Origin: Cristatella mucedo | Taxonomy: Eukaryota; Bryozoa; Phylactolaemata; Cristatellidae | DNA: 64,000 bases | Assembly (NCBI GenBank): GCA_009760855.2 | Contig: WPIO01000036.1 | Coordinates: 421,001-485,000 of the forward strand | Reading direction: 5' to 3' | Shown here: positions 38,425-51,016 of the stretch, piece after piece | Position numbering within the stretch: the first letter of the stretch is position 1 | How the letters are laid out: each line of letters starts with the position of its first letter | Position numbers and translations under genes: made by a program | Notes under the pieces: model-generated | What the model was told of the DNA's origin: nothing | What the model saw: the letters and a program-made list of their open reading frames with translations, nothing else | Database searches by the model: none

Positions 38425-38685
38425 GAATCCTAAATGCCCATGTGATTAGTTCTTTGAGTTCTTCTGCACGCTGACACAGTGCATGCTGCCGATAACCATA
38501 TATGCATTCTGACCCTGTGCATGTCACCTCTAACCATGTTATGCTTTTTGTCATTGAGCATGCCACCATTAGCCATTCGATCGTGCTTGCTTTGAAGCAA
38601 ATGTAGAGTACCTAGAGTGAGAACAAGTTCTCTGTGGTGCTAGACAAATGTTTTATTATTATTATCATTTTTATTATTAAGGTAA
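38425..38685 (+). mobile_element. LINE-A 3' UTR and tail
   Basis: TGACACAGTGCATGCTGCCG, CTGTGCATGTCACCTCTAAC, tail GTAGAGTACCTAGAGTGAGA..GTGGTGCTAGAC and a TTA-rich end. Confidence 0.8.
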
Positions 38686-39264
38686 TCATCTAGAAGGCGT
38701 GCAATAGGGGATGGGGTGAAAATGCTCTGGTACATTGAAAACGCAAGCCGTAGCCCGGATTAAGCCCAGGGAAGACCGTGACCTGGCCACCGGCAGCCAG
38801 TCAATCATTGGACTATTGAAAAGGAAGTGTTGTACGGCTTGACCTCTTAATCAATGAGCTTGTACGGCTCCGTCCGAACTGTATACACGGCTGTGTGCAC
38901 TGCAGTTTTTATTTGCATCACTCGAAGCCTATAGATATTGTAAATCGGTAGAATACGATAGGAGGCGGTAGCGTGTCGTTTCCAATGACAAAGATCGAGG
39001 CTCGAAGTTTAATTTATTCCGTGCACGTCATATAAGTGCTGCACGTGACAGGTACAGGGTTAGTCACCGGATCGTGCAAGTTGGTATGCATCTCAGATGC
39101 GCATTCTGCGTAGGTTCGGGATACCGCCTACTGTCCCGCGTATATACGCTTAGTCGAGTACTGGCGTATGGACATTTATCAAGAAAGCCTTTTAAGACGA
39201 GGGCGAGTAAATTCTAGCACTCAGCTGCTTGTGCTTGACACTCTCCGTCTTTGAACATTTTTGA

Positions 39265-39985
39265 CCATGCATTCGTGACATCCCGTCTCGACTTCTGTAA
39301 CTCACTGCTTACTGGCCTACCAGCATGTGCGATCAGGCGATTGCAGCTGGTGCAAAACTCTGCAGCTAGGCTTGTCTGTCGTGAGCGTCGCAGTTGCCAC
39401 ATTACTCCACTTCTCGCCGACCTGCACTGGCTACCAGTCAAGCAACGGATTGACTTCAAGGTTTTGTCGCTCACTTTTAGGTCCCTTCATTCTTTGGCTC
39501 CAGCCTACCTCTCAGATCTACTCCCCACCAGGCCAAGCATCGTACCACCCGCTTTTCGGAATTCAACAGTCTAGAAATACCTCATACAAACCTTAAATCC
39601 TTTGGAGACCGTGCATTTAGTTCGTATGCTCCCAAAGCCTGGAACTCCCTCCCGACCTGCGTCAGAACATCCCCTGACCTGACCACATTTAAAAGGAACC
39701 TAAAAACACACCTATTTAGGACAGCATTTAGTGGGTCCCTGTGATTCGTCCTTGATGTGCTTATGCGTGCTGACACTGTGCATGCTGCCACTAACCACAT
39801 TTGCATGCTGACCCTGTGCATGTCAACCCTAACCATATTATTCATTTCGTTTGTTTTTCAAGCATGATTTTACTTACCATTCAATTGCATTTCACTTTAC
39901 AGCAAATGTAAAGCGCCCAGAGAGAGAGAGATTAAGTTCTCTGAGGGCGCTTTATCAAGTGAATTGTTATTATTATTATTATTAT
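39265..39985 (+). mobile_element. LINE-A copy, young, 5'-truncated
   Basis: Starts at the HAFVTSRLDFCNSLL block and continues ARLVCRERRSCHITPLLADL, LPVKQRIDFKVLSLTFRSL, then frameshifts before the KAWNSLP end. UTR, hairpin AAAGCGCCCAGAGAG..GAGGGCGCTTTAT and (TTA)n follow. It is highly similar to the reversed copies at 32815 and 48595. Confidence 0.92.
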
Positions 39986-40149
39986 GCATAAGCCGTTTTT
40001 CATCACCGCACTCTGCCATACCTGGTAATGTCTGTTACAAGGGGGCCAGTTGCCGAGACGACCAACTTCACGAGGTCGGCGAGATCGCCGGAGCGCCCTG
40101 CGTTCGTGGTGGTCGAGGAGAGACCGCGAGGCTCAAGAGGCGCCGCAGC

Positions 40150-40500
40150 GATAATAATAATAATTATGATACATTTTTATAACATCCTTAGGTAAAATTA
40201 ACCTTTTTCTAAGCACTTTAGATATGCTGTAAAGCAATCATGACCTTATCGTTAGTGTTAACATGCCAAATATTAAATATAACATAAATAAATATAATGT
40301 AAATATGAAACATATACTGAATTTGTATAGCATCCTAGGAGAATGTAATCTCAACCAGGCACTTCACATATAAGTCAGAGCTATAGTCTAATACCTCAGT
40401 CGACATGCATGATATGGTAAGTGGCACCGTGCACATTGTAAGCACCCATAAGAACACAAAGGACAAATCGCAACAACCCAGAAAATGTTGTGAGGAGCAG
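40150..40500 (-). mobile_element. Two old LINE-A tails, reversed
   Basis: A first tail at 40150-40270 (ATAATAATAATAATTATGAT, TTTCTAAGCACTTTAGATAT) and a second at 40300-40500 (TTTGTATAGCATCCTAGGAG, CAGGCACTTCACATATAAG). Confidence 0.6.
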
Positions 40501-40978
40501 GTGCTTATGTGACGCCGACTAACGATATTCTCATCGACTGGGCTATTGCATGGATTAGAACTACGAAAAAGCGGCGCTATGAGATCAATACGCCAGTCGG
40601 CGTGTGATTTCCGGCTTCTGGGTTGTAATTAGGAACTGGATTTGCAGACTATTTACGGCTCCGATATTTAAAAATCGAAGACTGAATTGACCCTACGCTG
40701 ATTTTTTATTGACTTTTCTCGTGACTCTTCACCTTCAGCAGACGTTTCGCTGAGAAATATTGCTGCAGACATAAGCTGCTCGCTGAAGCGGCTTCTGCAG
40801 CAGCAGCAGCATCCTCAGCTACAGGCCGCAACTGCTCTACTCGCAACGGCTCCGGTGTCCATGCCGACACCAAAAAATACCGGCCTGGAAATAACAATAC
40901 CAAACAGCGATAGATACCAAATAGCAATAAAGAACGCGGAACGCAAAGCAAGAAAGAGCGTGCATTTAAACTCCAAGC

Positions 40979-41183
40979 TTATTGCATGCCGCCACTAAGC
41001 ACATTTGCATGCTGACCCTGTGCATGTCACCCCTAACCATGTTATTCATGCTGTTTGTTTATCAAGCATGATATTACTCAACATTCAATTGCATTTCCCT
41101 TTGCAGCAAATGTAAAGCGCCTTGAAAGAGATTGAGTTCTCTGAGGGCGCTTTATCTAGTGCATTATTATTATTATTATTACT
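40979..41183 (+). mobile_element. LINE-A 3' UTR and tail, young
   Basis: GCATGCTGACCCTGTGCATG, GCAAATGTAAAGCGCCTTGA, GTTCTCTGAGGGCGCTTTAT then (TTA)n. The hairpin arms are intact. Confidence 0.9.
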
Positions 41184-42860
41184 GTAACGGTCGCACAACA
41201 GCATCGCTTATTAGAAGAGCTAAGTCTACTAGTTCAGCCATATGCTTTCGGTATCCTATGAGTGGCAGTTCCTTTTTACCTTCGTTAAGTTTGAGGTAGC
41301 TGGTCGACTTTCGGGATTAAAAGCCTGCACAAGACAAACATTCAGTCCTATGAGCAGCAGTTCCGTTTTATCGTCGCTCTGTTTAAGGAAATTCATCGAC
41401 GTCTATGGCCAAAAGTCTGCGAGGCAAGAATTCAGTAAACAGCCGCTGCTGAAGACTCCGCCGGTTTAAACTAAACATCAGCAGGGTATCCCAGCTGTAT
41501 TTGTGGTTTAAATTTCCAGCTGACGTATCTTCAGCATGGAAGTGAGAGCGGATTCCATGGTCCAAAACAAAACCAAAAGGCAATTTAAAATAGAGAACAG
41601 TCCAGCAGAGGACCGAGAACGCCCCATTGTGGAGCAGCCAGGCGTGACCGGTCTGCAGGATGCGACGTCAATACCGCACGAAGAGGATTCAACATGATAG
41701 AAAAAGTACGATTTGAACTACGCACGTGTTCCTTCTGCCAGACCGTTCGTTGTTCTAAATTTTTTAAGTAAGATGTCGTGCTCAATAGTGCACAAAGGAG
41801 CTGATAGATTGAGCGGAACAATTGCAGTAAAATTGCCGTCACTGTTGCTGCTCACGATGCAGTTGTTTACACGGAGGAGAGCAGTTTCCGTGGAGTGGTG
41901 TCGCTTGCATCTGGACTGACATTTTTTTTTTAATTGATCCTTTTCTACGTGCGCTACAGCAGGTTTCTTAGCTACAAATATCTATGAGAGTCTTTGAAAG
42001 AATAGAATTCGGCCGAAGGGAGAACGAAGACAGTTTGCTATTTGCCCTCTGAATTTATTATTAATTAAATATTTAATAATTATTAATATTTAATTAATAT
42101 TAATAGGCTTTGTAAGATGTATAGGCCGAACGATGCCGATTTCAAAGATTTTGGAACAACTCTATTGTACGGGGAGCCTTCAAAAGCATTTATATAGCCA
42201 GTGAAGACCACTTACTTAGAAGAGGGTACTGAGTCTTTGGAAGTCAAACTCTCAAAAAAATCCAAGGCAATACTTTTTAATTAACTGAGGTAAGCTTGAG
42301 CCAATTTTTAAAAGCAATCCTTAGAGAACTCAATAAGGAAGGTCGCAAAATGCGACTCAACACTTGCTGTAGCAGGAGGTAGCTTTCTGAAAGCACGAAT
42401 GCGTGGAATTTTGTCAATGTAGAAGGTGGAGTACTTAATTAGACGAACAGCTAATATCAGGGTGGTGAGACCGCTCAGAATTGTAAGTTGCAAGTGATTT
42501 ACCGTGTTTGGAATTTTTTAAATTTTGATTTTTTTAAATTTTTCTGGTAAATTGAAATAAATCTCTACGACTTTGTACGCTGACATAATTTAGGGGAGCA
42601 TAACTTTCCAGAGTTTTGAGTCTACTGCATCGAATAGTGTACCGAGGCTGTCGGCAGTGTCGGTGCTGATCAAGAATTCCTCAGCATCACCGACCGATTT
42701 CTCAATGTTTCACAGCGTCAGTGCTTTATAGGCTGCTTTTCGCTGACCAAACTCGGTCGTTCCCTGCTCATACGACGTCGCATGCACAGTAAAGCATACC
42801 GCAGGTACGGTGAGGCATTACGCAATGGGTCTCAGCACAGCGGCGTTAAGATGCTCCCTC
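41184..42860. other. Unassigned region
   Basis: No recognised gene. 42052-42110 is an almost pure A/T stretch of TTAATTAATATT-like units that can fold on itself. Confidence 0.4.
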
Positions 42861-42864
42861 TGCA

Positions 42865-42983
42865 AAACCTTCGAGGCCTTGGGTTTGAGGCCTGAGCAGT
42901 GGGCGATTGTTCGTTGCCCACTGCAAGCGCTGGTGCTAGCCGTAAAGCCTCTTCTGCTGCTGTATAAATGAGGCAGCTAATTT
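42865..42983 (+). mobile_element. SINE-1 copy, diverged
   Basis: GGGTTTGAGGCCTGAGCAGT (box B region), GCCCACTGCAAGCGCTGGTG, CTAGCCGTAAAGCCTCTTCT and ATGAGGCAGCTAATTT end. Confidence 0.65.
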
Positions 42984-44540
42984 GCCCTTGATCTTTTTAC
43001 GGGCTTCGCTGTAATAGTCGAAGGAAACCGGCTCTTCGGCAGTAGTGACCGCAGTCAACTGAAAATTAAGCCGTGCGAGCACTAAAAACCAAGACAAATT
43101 AAAAGCGTCAATAAGAAACTGTAGTACCACTAGCATGGCTTCGCGTGCTGAATCTAACAATGCGTGGATAGTATCGTATTTTCGAGGCTCTTATTATATA
43201 GTTAGGCATTTATATAAGCAAAAAAAGACTTAGTTGCCTGGCCGCACAAAACCTGAACTAGGAGCCTCCATTTCCTCGCAGGCCAGCTGAAGGAGCCCTC
43301 TGGTTGACTAATGTTTGTGGATCTGTGCTCGCGAACAGGACAGATATGATCATCGGAGGCGAGGCGGCAGGTGCTCTAACCAATTACAAACGCCAGCCTG
43401 GAAGTTTTCTCTGAGGTTAGTCTGTCATCCATTAAGCAGCAGCAATCAGAGAAATCAGAAAAAATTGTCAGTAAGATGTCCTTCATGTAGAGCTGATAGA
43501 TACACATTGTCACTGCCGGCTATTCTGACTTGGTATCACTGCGGACAGCAATTCTAGAGACGCTGTCACGCTCCAAGAAACATAATACAATCGAAATTGA
43601 GATGACGCGCCACCAGCTTTAATACCACTTGTCGCATGATCATCGGTCGGCTTATCATCAGGATATGATTGAGCTTGAACGTCATTATCAAGGACAATAG
43701 AATAAAAAAGATAGGGGCCATGTTTGGGAGTTTCTTCGAGAAAGCAACTTGAAGTGATTTCCCAAATCTAGAAGTCGTACTCATTTCGGATTACTTTAGA
43801 ATATTAATGTTTTATGACTTTAGAAACAAAATACACGGTTATTTTAATGTATGTACTGTAATTTTTTACTAAACATGACCTAAACGGATCGAATTATTTG
43901 TTAATTTTCTCATCGGAAATGAGTTTCATTGCAAGTTTGTCTCTGTCTTTATGAAAAACGAAAACATGCGTAGGGATTAATGGATATTTTGTATTTCTGA
44001 GGCATATGGAGTTAGGAAGTTAAAATTACTGCTGAGAAAAACAGAAAAAATTGTGCTAAATAGTGCTGGTTATGGGCAACCATTGTGCGACTGTTGTATT
44101 ACAGTGGCTCCGGCAGTGGCAGTGCTAGTGGAGTCCCGCAGAGACACAGCGCGGACGCGAGCGCTTAATGAGAATCGATATTTTCTCTCTCAACGCGTAT
44201 GTATATGGGAGCTCGATGAATCGCAGTAGCTACGTCGGAAATATAACGTACATCAGCGTCCTATTGGTCACAGATGAGGAGTAGGCTGCCCTGTGTTAAT
44301 GGCGTAACTACTGGCAGCAGGTGAGGCGTGCATTAGTGACCGGGGGCTGCGCTAATGATAAAGCGGAAGCAGCAGGCGCGAACGACTCAGCCTCAGGAAA
44401 TCGGACAGCCTAACCCTCAAGATAGGCTTGAGCAGCATAATTCCTGAACTGAATACATGGAGCGTTGGGGTCCCGTTATAGAGTGACCTTTATTTGTGCC
44501 ATTGCACACGTCACGCATTCAGTCCGTCATAACTACAGCT
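42984..44540. other. Unassigned, AT-rich region
   Basis: 1.5 kb with no recognised gene or repeat; only short, unremarkable open frames. Confidence 0.4.
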
Positions 44541-44544
44541 TCAT

Positions 44545-44800
44545 AATATTGTAGAAATTCAGGCTTGCTTAGATGAGAATACTAAAGCCAAACTAGTCTA
44601 AATTTTTGTCACGAGGTCCAACTTACTACTGGCCTTACAGCTGCAATAATACGCCTATAGTTGGCGTCCAACTCTGTAGCTGCGACTGTCTGTAGTGTAT
44701 ATAGAAAATGTAATGTAACTCTACTACACACCGACCTGCTAGGGCTCTCCATTAAGCAGCGTGTTGAAAGTGCACAGTATAAATTGGTCAGATTATGACA
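44545..44800 (+). mobile_element. LINE-A, strongly decayed
   Basis: CAGGCTTGCTTAGATGAGAA and CTACTGGCCTTACAGCTGC keep the LINE-A order, but no frame survives. Confidence 0.45.
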
Positions 44801-45785
44801 CGGCTTGAGATTATTAATGGTTCCTTTATCAATCAAAAGTATCAGGAATAAAATATTTTATAATATATACTGTGCTACTTTGGCTTATGAGTTTAATTCG
44901 TTCCATGATGGGGAGCTCGTAACTGAAATTAATCGTACGTAAAATCAATTGTCCCCATTGAAATTAATTGAAATGCCATTAATCCGTTGCGGACCAAAAA
45001 AACGCAATTTTTGTCACGTTTTTTAATTAGATTAGAAAATGTAATTATAAATAGGCCTGCGCTTGACATCGAACCCGAGTCGTCGGGCAGCGTCTTGCAG
45101 CTGAACGTCTTATGCTGTCCTACCCTTACTGGCCTGAGTAACCAACCACACGCAGATCTTCCTTCCACCCTCTTACTTGCATCGCTGACACACCCACTCG
45201 CACTTGTATGCATGAGAGAAATTCCGTTGCAACCGCTTAAAGTGAGCAAGTGTGGCGCTGGATGCTGTACAGATGTTGCAGCGTTCACTGTCAGGTTCTC
45301 TGCGGCAACTTGAAGTCTAGGGCATCTGAAGCTGGCTCGCAACGCAAGTTGTGGCTCGTTGCACAAAGTAAAAATCGGCTGATAGACAACTCCTTATTCT
45401 AAAAAATTCCAAGTCAAGGACATTTGTAAGTCAAATTAGAACTTTAGTTTTGACTGCACCTGAGGTAGTTTAAAATAGTGGTTATAATGTTAGATTTTGG
45501 GCTTCAAATAATATTTGAGTGTAACGCTAAAGCCGGTGCAATAAGAATATAGCCCTCTGTAGCTTTGGAATAGACTTCTCTGAGTTAACTATATGGACTT
45601 GTTAAATTAAGGTCAAGGGCGATCTAGATTACTCCAGTAAACTGCAACATGCGACATACCTGTTCATCTTGGCGAAGCAGTGACAGGTATTCAGCTGTGC
45701 TATGAGGTGCTCATCTATAATTTGTCGCACGCCTGCAAATACACGTACTCGCTGCCTGCACTGCTTTTGTGGCTAAGAGCATTGG
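44801..45785. other. Unassigned region
   Basis: Open frames on both strands at 44929-45366 (145 codons minus, 108 codons plus) overlap. Neither has recognised domains. Confidence 0.35.
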
Positions 45786-45789
45786 TTCA

Positions 45790-46190
45790 GAAACTGCAAC
45801 ATCCCTTTTATTGAAATTATTAAATTGCTGGGTCTGCAACTCATTTTAATTTGTCTTCATTCTCTTGTTCCGCTCTACCTATCAGAAATGCTTCATCACC
45901 AGGCTTTACATTGTAACATCCTTTGGATTTTTTTAAAGTTTAAGACCAATGCGTTCAAAGTGTGTGTGCTCCCAAAGCCTTGTGCTCATTCCCGACGGAC
46001 GGCACGATGTCCTCTGACTTGAAAAGACTTAAAAGATGCTAAAACTCACCTGTTTCTCACAACATCTGCTCCAGTCGTGAATTATCTATTGTGTGGTTCT
46101 GATTTATGAAATTTTACATATTATTGCTAGCCAGCACAATTTTCCAGAAATCTTTACGTACTTAAAAAGAAATTGAGATATCATAAGGCA
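45790..46190 (+). mobile_element. LINE-A 3' fragment, old
   Basis: The frame shows HSLVPLYLSEMLHHQ, a decayed HSLAPAYLSDLLPHQ block, followed by diverged 3' sequence (AACTCACCTGTTTCTCACAA). Confidence 0.65.
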
Positions 46191-47430
46191 CTTCATAAAT
46201 TATCCCTCTTCCTCTCCCTTTCTCCCTCCCTCCCTCTCTCTCTCTCTCTCTCCCTCTCTCTCTCTAGCTGTTTCTCTCTGTTTCTTGCCCTCTCTTAATC
46301 TTTCAAAGACAGTAGGACGATAACTGAGCATAATTACTTTATAACATCGGTAAAGTGCCAATTCAGCTTATTCAACAGCTTCGATTACATGGCACATTAG
46401 AGCCCTAGTGGCTATCGCCTGGATCTACAGTGGGAAACCACAATTAACAGATACAGGATTCAAATCAACAGCCATGGTCGTGAGGTGCGAACACGTTCAT
46501 CGTTGGCTGCCCATCAAATATACCAATATGCGATTTCATCTTGCCCGATTCGATCATATTTACATGGCTCTTAGAAAAGGCAACACTAAAGCTCCATAAA
46601 TTCTTGGTGATTTAGATACAACCACCTAAACATTTACAAAAGTACAGATTATAAATGCTCGAAGTCGCCTTGACGTATGTCAATAAAAACGCATCTCTCA
46701 GACTGTTCTAATGGTAAGTTGTGCAAAACCCAAACAAGAATCCTATCGCCAAAACGACTAACTTCGTACAACTACGCCACGTGCCATCGCGTGTACGTAG
46801 CATTTCATTGGAATTGGTGCCTACTCCTGAGCAATACAATGTTTATTTTTGGAGAGTTAAATCTAAGAAAGTAAATTTCCCAGAAATATATGAGATAGTT
46901 CCAACATTGGATCTGTTAGGGCAATTGGTTCGTGTACGATTGAGGTTAGTTGCTCCTCTTCGAAAGTTTTTAGGAACTTTTAAGCAGCAGATACCTAATT
47001 CCTACTACAAAGAAAATCAGCAGTAGCCCAAGATTTTCATCATAAAGTATATTCTGCATAGGAAAAAAAACGTTTTGGCTACTCATTCCCTCTCCGGCGC
47101 GAGACATCAGTAGTCGAGTAGATGAATAAATAAGCCTCCGCCTTTCGTCTCAAGACCCGACGAGTCACCAGCTGGCATCTGACTTCGCGTATCTGGACGT
47201 AGAAACGTACGGCTGACGATAGGAACTGCCTCTCTCCGGAGCCAAAGGGGCTCGATCGTAGAGGCTCGCAAGTTCTTTTAGCAGAACTCCGCGCCAGTAC
47301 CGCAGAGAATTATTCTCGGAAAGTGCTGCAAAAATCTGTTACCATTATTATTATCAACTGTTGTTTCTATACTCGTGGTGCAACAAAGTTAGATCGTCGG
47401 AAGCTGTATGATTTTAACAAATTAATAGCT
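46191..47430. other. Unassigned region with one open frame
   Basis: A TC-rich run at 46205-46265. The plus frame 46721-47026 (101 codons) contains RSISLELVPTPEQYNVYFWR and LGQLVRVRLRLVAPLRKFL, with protein-like composition, but I do not recognise it and see no splice context. Confidence 0.3.
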
Positions 47431-47434
47431 AGGC

Positions 47435-47850
47435 GTAATGTTCCCGCTTTTATGAATCAAATCGTTTAGTTATACGTCATGCGAACCTATAATCCTTTGG
47501 ATACCTTACGCTTAGTTTGTATGGTCCCAAAGCCTTTAGCTCACTTCCGGCTGACCTCACTACACCTCCAAATTGTCGAAATAAAAATGAAGCTAAAAAC
47601 GCACCTGTTTTTGACATCGTCGGTCCTTATGATTTGCGTTTTATGTGCCTATGCGTGGTGACTCCATGCATGCTGCCACTAACCACATTGACATATTGAT
47701 CCTGTTCCTGTCAACCTAACCATGTTATGGTTGATGATATTGTGCATGCTACAACGAATCATTTGGTCACGCTTCTTTTAAGCATATTTAAAGGGCCTGG
47801 ATAAGATTAAGTTATTTCTGAATTTGCTATATAAATTTACTACTATTGTT
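47435..47850 (+). mobile_element. LINE-A 3' fragment, old
   Basis: End of coding (ATCCTTTGGATACCTTACGC, GTCCCAAAGCCTTTAGCTCA), UTR and a decayed tail (AAAGGGCCTGGATAAGATTA). After it, 47851-48590 has nothing recognised. Confidence 0.7.
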
Positions 47851-48594
47851 TTTATTTTTATAAAGAGCTCTTATAGCCTAAGAAATACAGACTCACCTCG
47901 TGGAAGCATCCGATCTCCGAGGGAATAAGCATGGCCCTGGATGTAAAAGCAAGTTACGGATAGAGTAATCGTGCAAGGTTTCACTGGAAGTACCCTTTGG
48001 TCACCTAACGCTTGGGAAATATTGCGAAAAAAGCAGGATTCCATCGCTTGACAGGAGAAGCCAGATTTCCTAACCTCTTGCAAAGACCAGCGAGGGAGTA
48101 TTATTTGCGGTCATTTATTACAAAGCAGCGATCACTGAAAGCTCATTAGCAACTGGCCGCGCGACGTCCATCACGTAAAGCTAGGGGAGAGTATTGTTAC
48201 TGCAACCATTATTGATCTGGAACTCCAATGGAGTTTCAATATTATAGATGCAGTAAGGTTCAAACGAGTGCCGATCGAAATTGACGTAATGTCCTGGCAT
48301 CATTGTCATGTGTTTTTGTTTATGTCCGCAAATCACTAGAAGGTCACGAACTGCTTATTTTTGATGGGAATACAAATTAATTTATTTGTAATGCACCTTT
48401 CGAGAAATTAATCTCTATCAAGGAGCTCTACACTTTCCGCAAGGCTCCAGCCAATGACATTGACCGTCAACAATATTCACGTTGACGCCTGTCAATAAAG
48501 GCAAGCACCTTGACTTATGGGCCAAACCAAGGCGGCTGGCAAATCTGGTTGGAGACGTTCAGAAGTGTTCTTTTAAGGTTTTTAAAGATGTTAT

Positions 48595-49965
48595 AATAAT
48601 AATAATAATAATACTGCACTTGATAAAGCGCCCTCAGAGAACTTAATCTCTTTCTAGGTGCTTTACATTTGTTGCAAAGGGAAATGCAATTGAATGGTAA
48701 GTAAAATCATGCTTGAAAAACGAACAAAATGAATAATATGGTTAGGAGTGGCATGCACAGGGTCAGCATGCAAATGTGGTTGGTGGCAGCATGCACAGTG
48801 TCAGCACGCATAAGCACATCAAGGACGAATCACAGGGACCCACTAAATGCTGTCCTAAATAGGCGTATTTTTAAGTTCCTTTTAAATGTGGTCAGGTCAG
48901 CGGATGTTCTGACGCAGGTCGGGAGGGAGTTCCAGGCTTTGGGAGCATACGAACTAAATGCACGGTCTCCAAAGGATTTAAGGTTTGTACGAGGTATTTT
49001 TAGACTGTTGGATTCCGAAAAGCGGGTGGCACGATGCTTGGCCTGATGGGGGAATATATCTGAGAGATAGGCTGGAGCCATAGAATGAAGGGACCTAAAA
49101 TTGAGCGACAGAACCTTGAAAGTCAATCCGTTGCTTGACTGGTAGCCAGTGCAGGTCGGCGAGAAGTGGAGTAATGTGGCAACTGCGACGCTCACGACAG
49201 ACAAGCCTAGCTGCAGAGTTTTGCACCAGCTGCAATCGCCTGATTGCACATGCCGGTAGGCCATCAAGCAAAGAGTTACAGAAGTCATGACGGGATGTCA
49301 CAAATGCATGGACCACCTTCGATGTGGTATCCCTATCAAAACATGCCCGAGTTTTAGCAATGTTATGTAGCTGAAAGTAGGCAGACTTGATTGTGGAGCT
49401 GATGTGGTAGTCCAATGAATGGTCACTTTGGAACATGACAGATAAATTTCATGCAGATTTAACAGGAGATATGCTGGCAGAGCCGATCTTGAGCGTTAGC
49501 CTTTTCAATTTCTGAATCACACTTGGTTTGGCCATAACTAGTGAGTTAGTTCTATCATCATTTAGTTTAAGAAAATGTGCTTCCATCCAGGGGAGTGTTA
49601 CTGCTGAGAGTGTTACTGGGAGTGTTACTGCTGAATCATTGCAGAGAAGTGCCAGTGATACCCAGATGAAATGAGAGGCATTCTAGACGAACTTAGTGGT
49701 CAATGGTACGAAAAGTGCCGAAAGATCGAGCAAAACAAGCAGAGATATTCTACGCATGTCTGCATTCCTAAGTATGTCGTTGTACACCATAGCAATGCTG
49801 ATTCTGTGGAGTGATTAGGTCTAAAGCCAGACTGGAACTTACTAGCAAGGTGTGCGGTTTCAATATATGAGTTCAGCTGGTCTGCGACGACTCGTTCCAG
49901 TGTCTTTGATAGGAATAGTAGAAGGGAGACTGGGCGGTAGTTGCTCAAGTTCGCGAGTTTGATCT
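48595..49965 (-). mobile_element. LINE-A copy with internal deletion, reversed
   Basis: (TAA)n, hairpin, UTR, then C-terminal coding with KAWNSLPTCVRTSADLTTFK and SAARLVCRERRSCHITPLLA up to 49590. A short repeat patch (GAGTGTTACTG units, 49595-49650) follows, then the N-terminal reverse transcriptase region (SNYRPVSLLLFLSKTLERVV, FQSGFRPNHSTESALL; 49700-49948). The catalytic YADD part is missing. Confidence 0.88.
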
Positions 49966-50625
49966 ATAAATCGTGGTCTCCTCGGTCGGCCATGCTCTGG
50001 CTTTCTGGCGGCTCTTTCCGGTGGCCCACAAATCCGTCGGGTTCACTATGATCCGGGCGTCAGCGAGTGGCCGTGTCGTGCGACTAGCATGTCTCCCCTT
50101 TAAGTTTGTAAAATAATTCAAAATGAGATCAATTGGTGCCTGGCCGTCCTCAAGCAATGCTCGCTGCTGCAGTGCTGGTAAATAAGGCTCGCCGTGCGGC
50201 TTTCGCTTCCGTTCAGAACTAGGCCGCAAACCTAGCGCTTGTAACGGTGCTAGTCTCAGCCGCCGCCCGATGAATACCGGTAGCGTCTGAACTTTGAAGG
50301 CTGGCTAGCTACTTGTAGGTGCTGCAGCAATGCACGCAGGTTTTCCGACAGTAGCAGTAACACGGCAGCGTAAAGAGCGCTCCCACCTTAACTTATAAAG
50401 TTATTATCCATAATGTAGACAAGTCTATTAGACAGCAGCGGGCGGTTACATGTGTTGAACAGCGGGACATCACCAATGTGTGAGTCTCCGGCCTAGAGCT
50501 CAGATCAACTCAAATTCCAAGACTGAGTCCATGCCTCAGCAATCCAGTCTTGTCTACTTTCAGCTTAGTTTGACAAGCTTCGGAGTATAATTGACAACAC
50601 CCGGTGTCTAACATCTCTTGAATGC
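49966..50625. other. Unassigned region
   Basis: No recognised gene; a minus frame at 49945-50229 continues from the LINE-A end and has no known domain. Confidence 0.35.
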
Positions 50626-50627
50626 GT

Positions 50628-51016
50628 ACATGAACTGCTACATCAGTTTCAGCCTGTTCGTGCCCTGAGGTCCTGTGTGGACAATAAATTAGCTGTTCCA
50701 TTCCTCCGCTTAAAGACAGTTGGCGACAGAAGCTTTAGCTCTGCAGGTCCTAGACTGTGGAACTCGCTTCCACAATTCTTACGCAACGACAACTACTCTC
50801 CTACTGCCGACTTTGGCACATCGTTTTCAGGGTCCTGAGCTGCTACTTCTATGCTACTCACTACCTCAACTGCTCTCCTGACTCCGCTATGCTTCCCACT
50901 TTCTCTTTGTTGCTTGAGACAAAGTCTGTTTGCTACCGAATGCGTACCGAAAGCCGCTTTGGCTGTGAGTGCGCTATACAAAACTCTCCTGCGTAACACC
51001 CACATGGTCTTTATGT
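50628..51016 (+). mobile_element. LINE-B 3' fragment without tail
   Basis: Begins at AACTGCTACATCAGTTTCAG, with a LINE-B coding end including CTCCTGCGTAACACCCACAT, and stops at GGTCTTTATG, losing the last 30 bp and the tail. The following 51017-51865 is unassigned. Confidence 0.88.
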
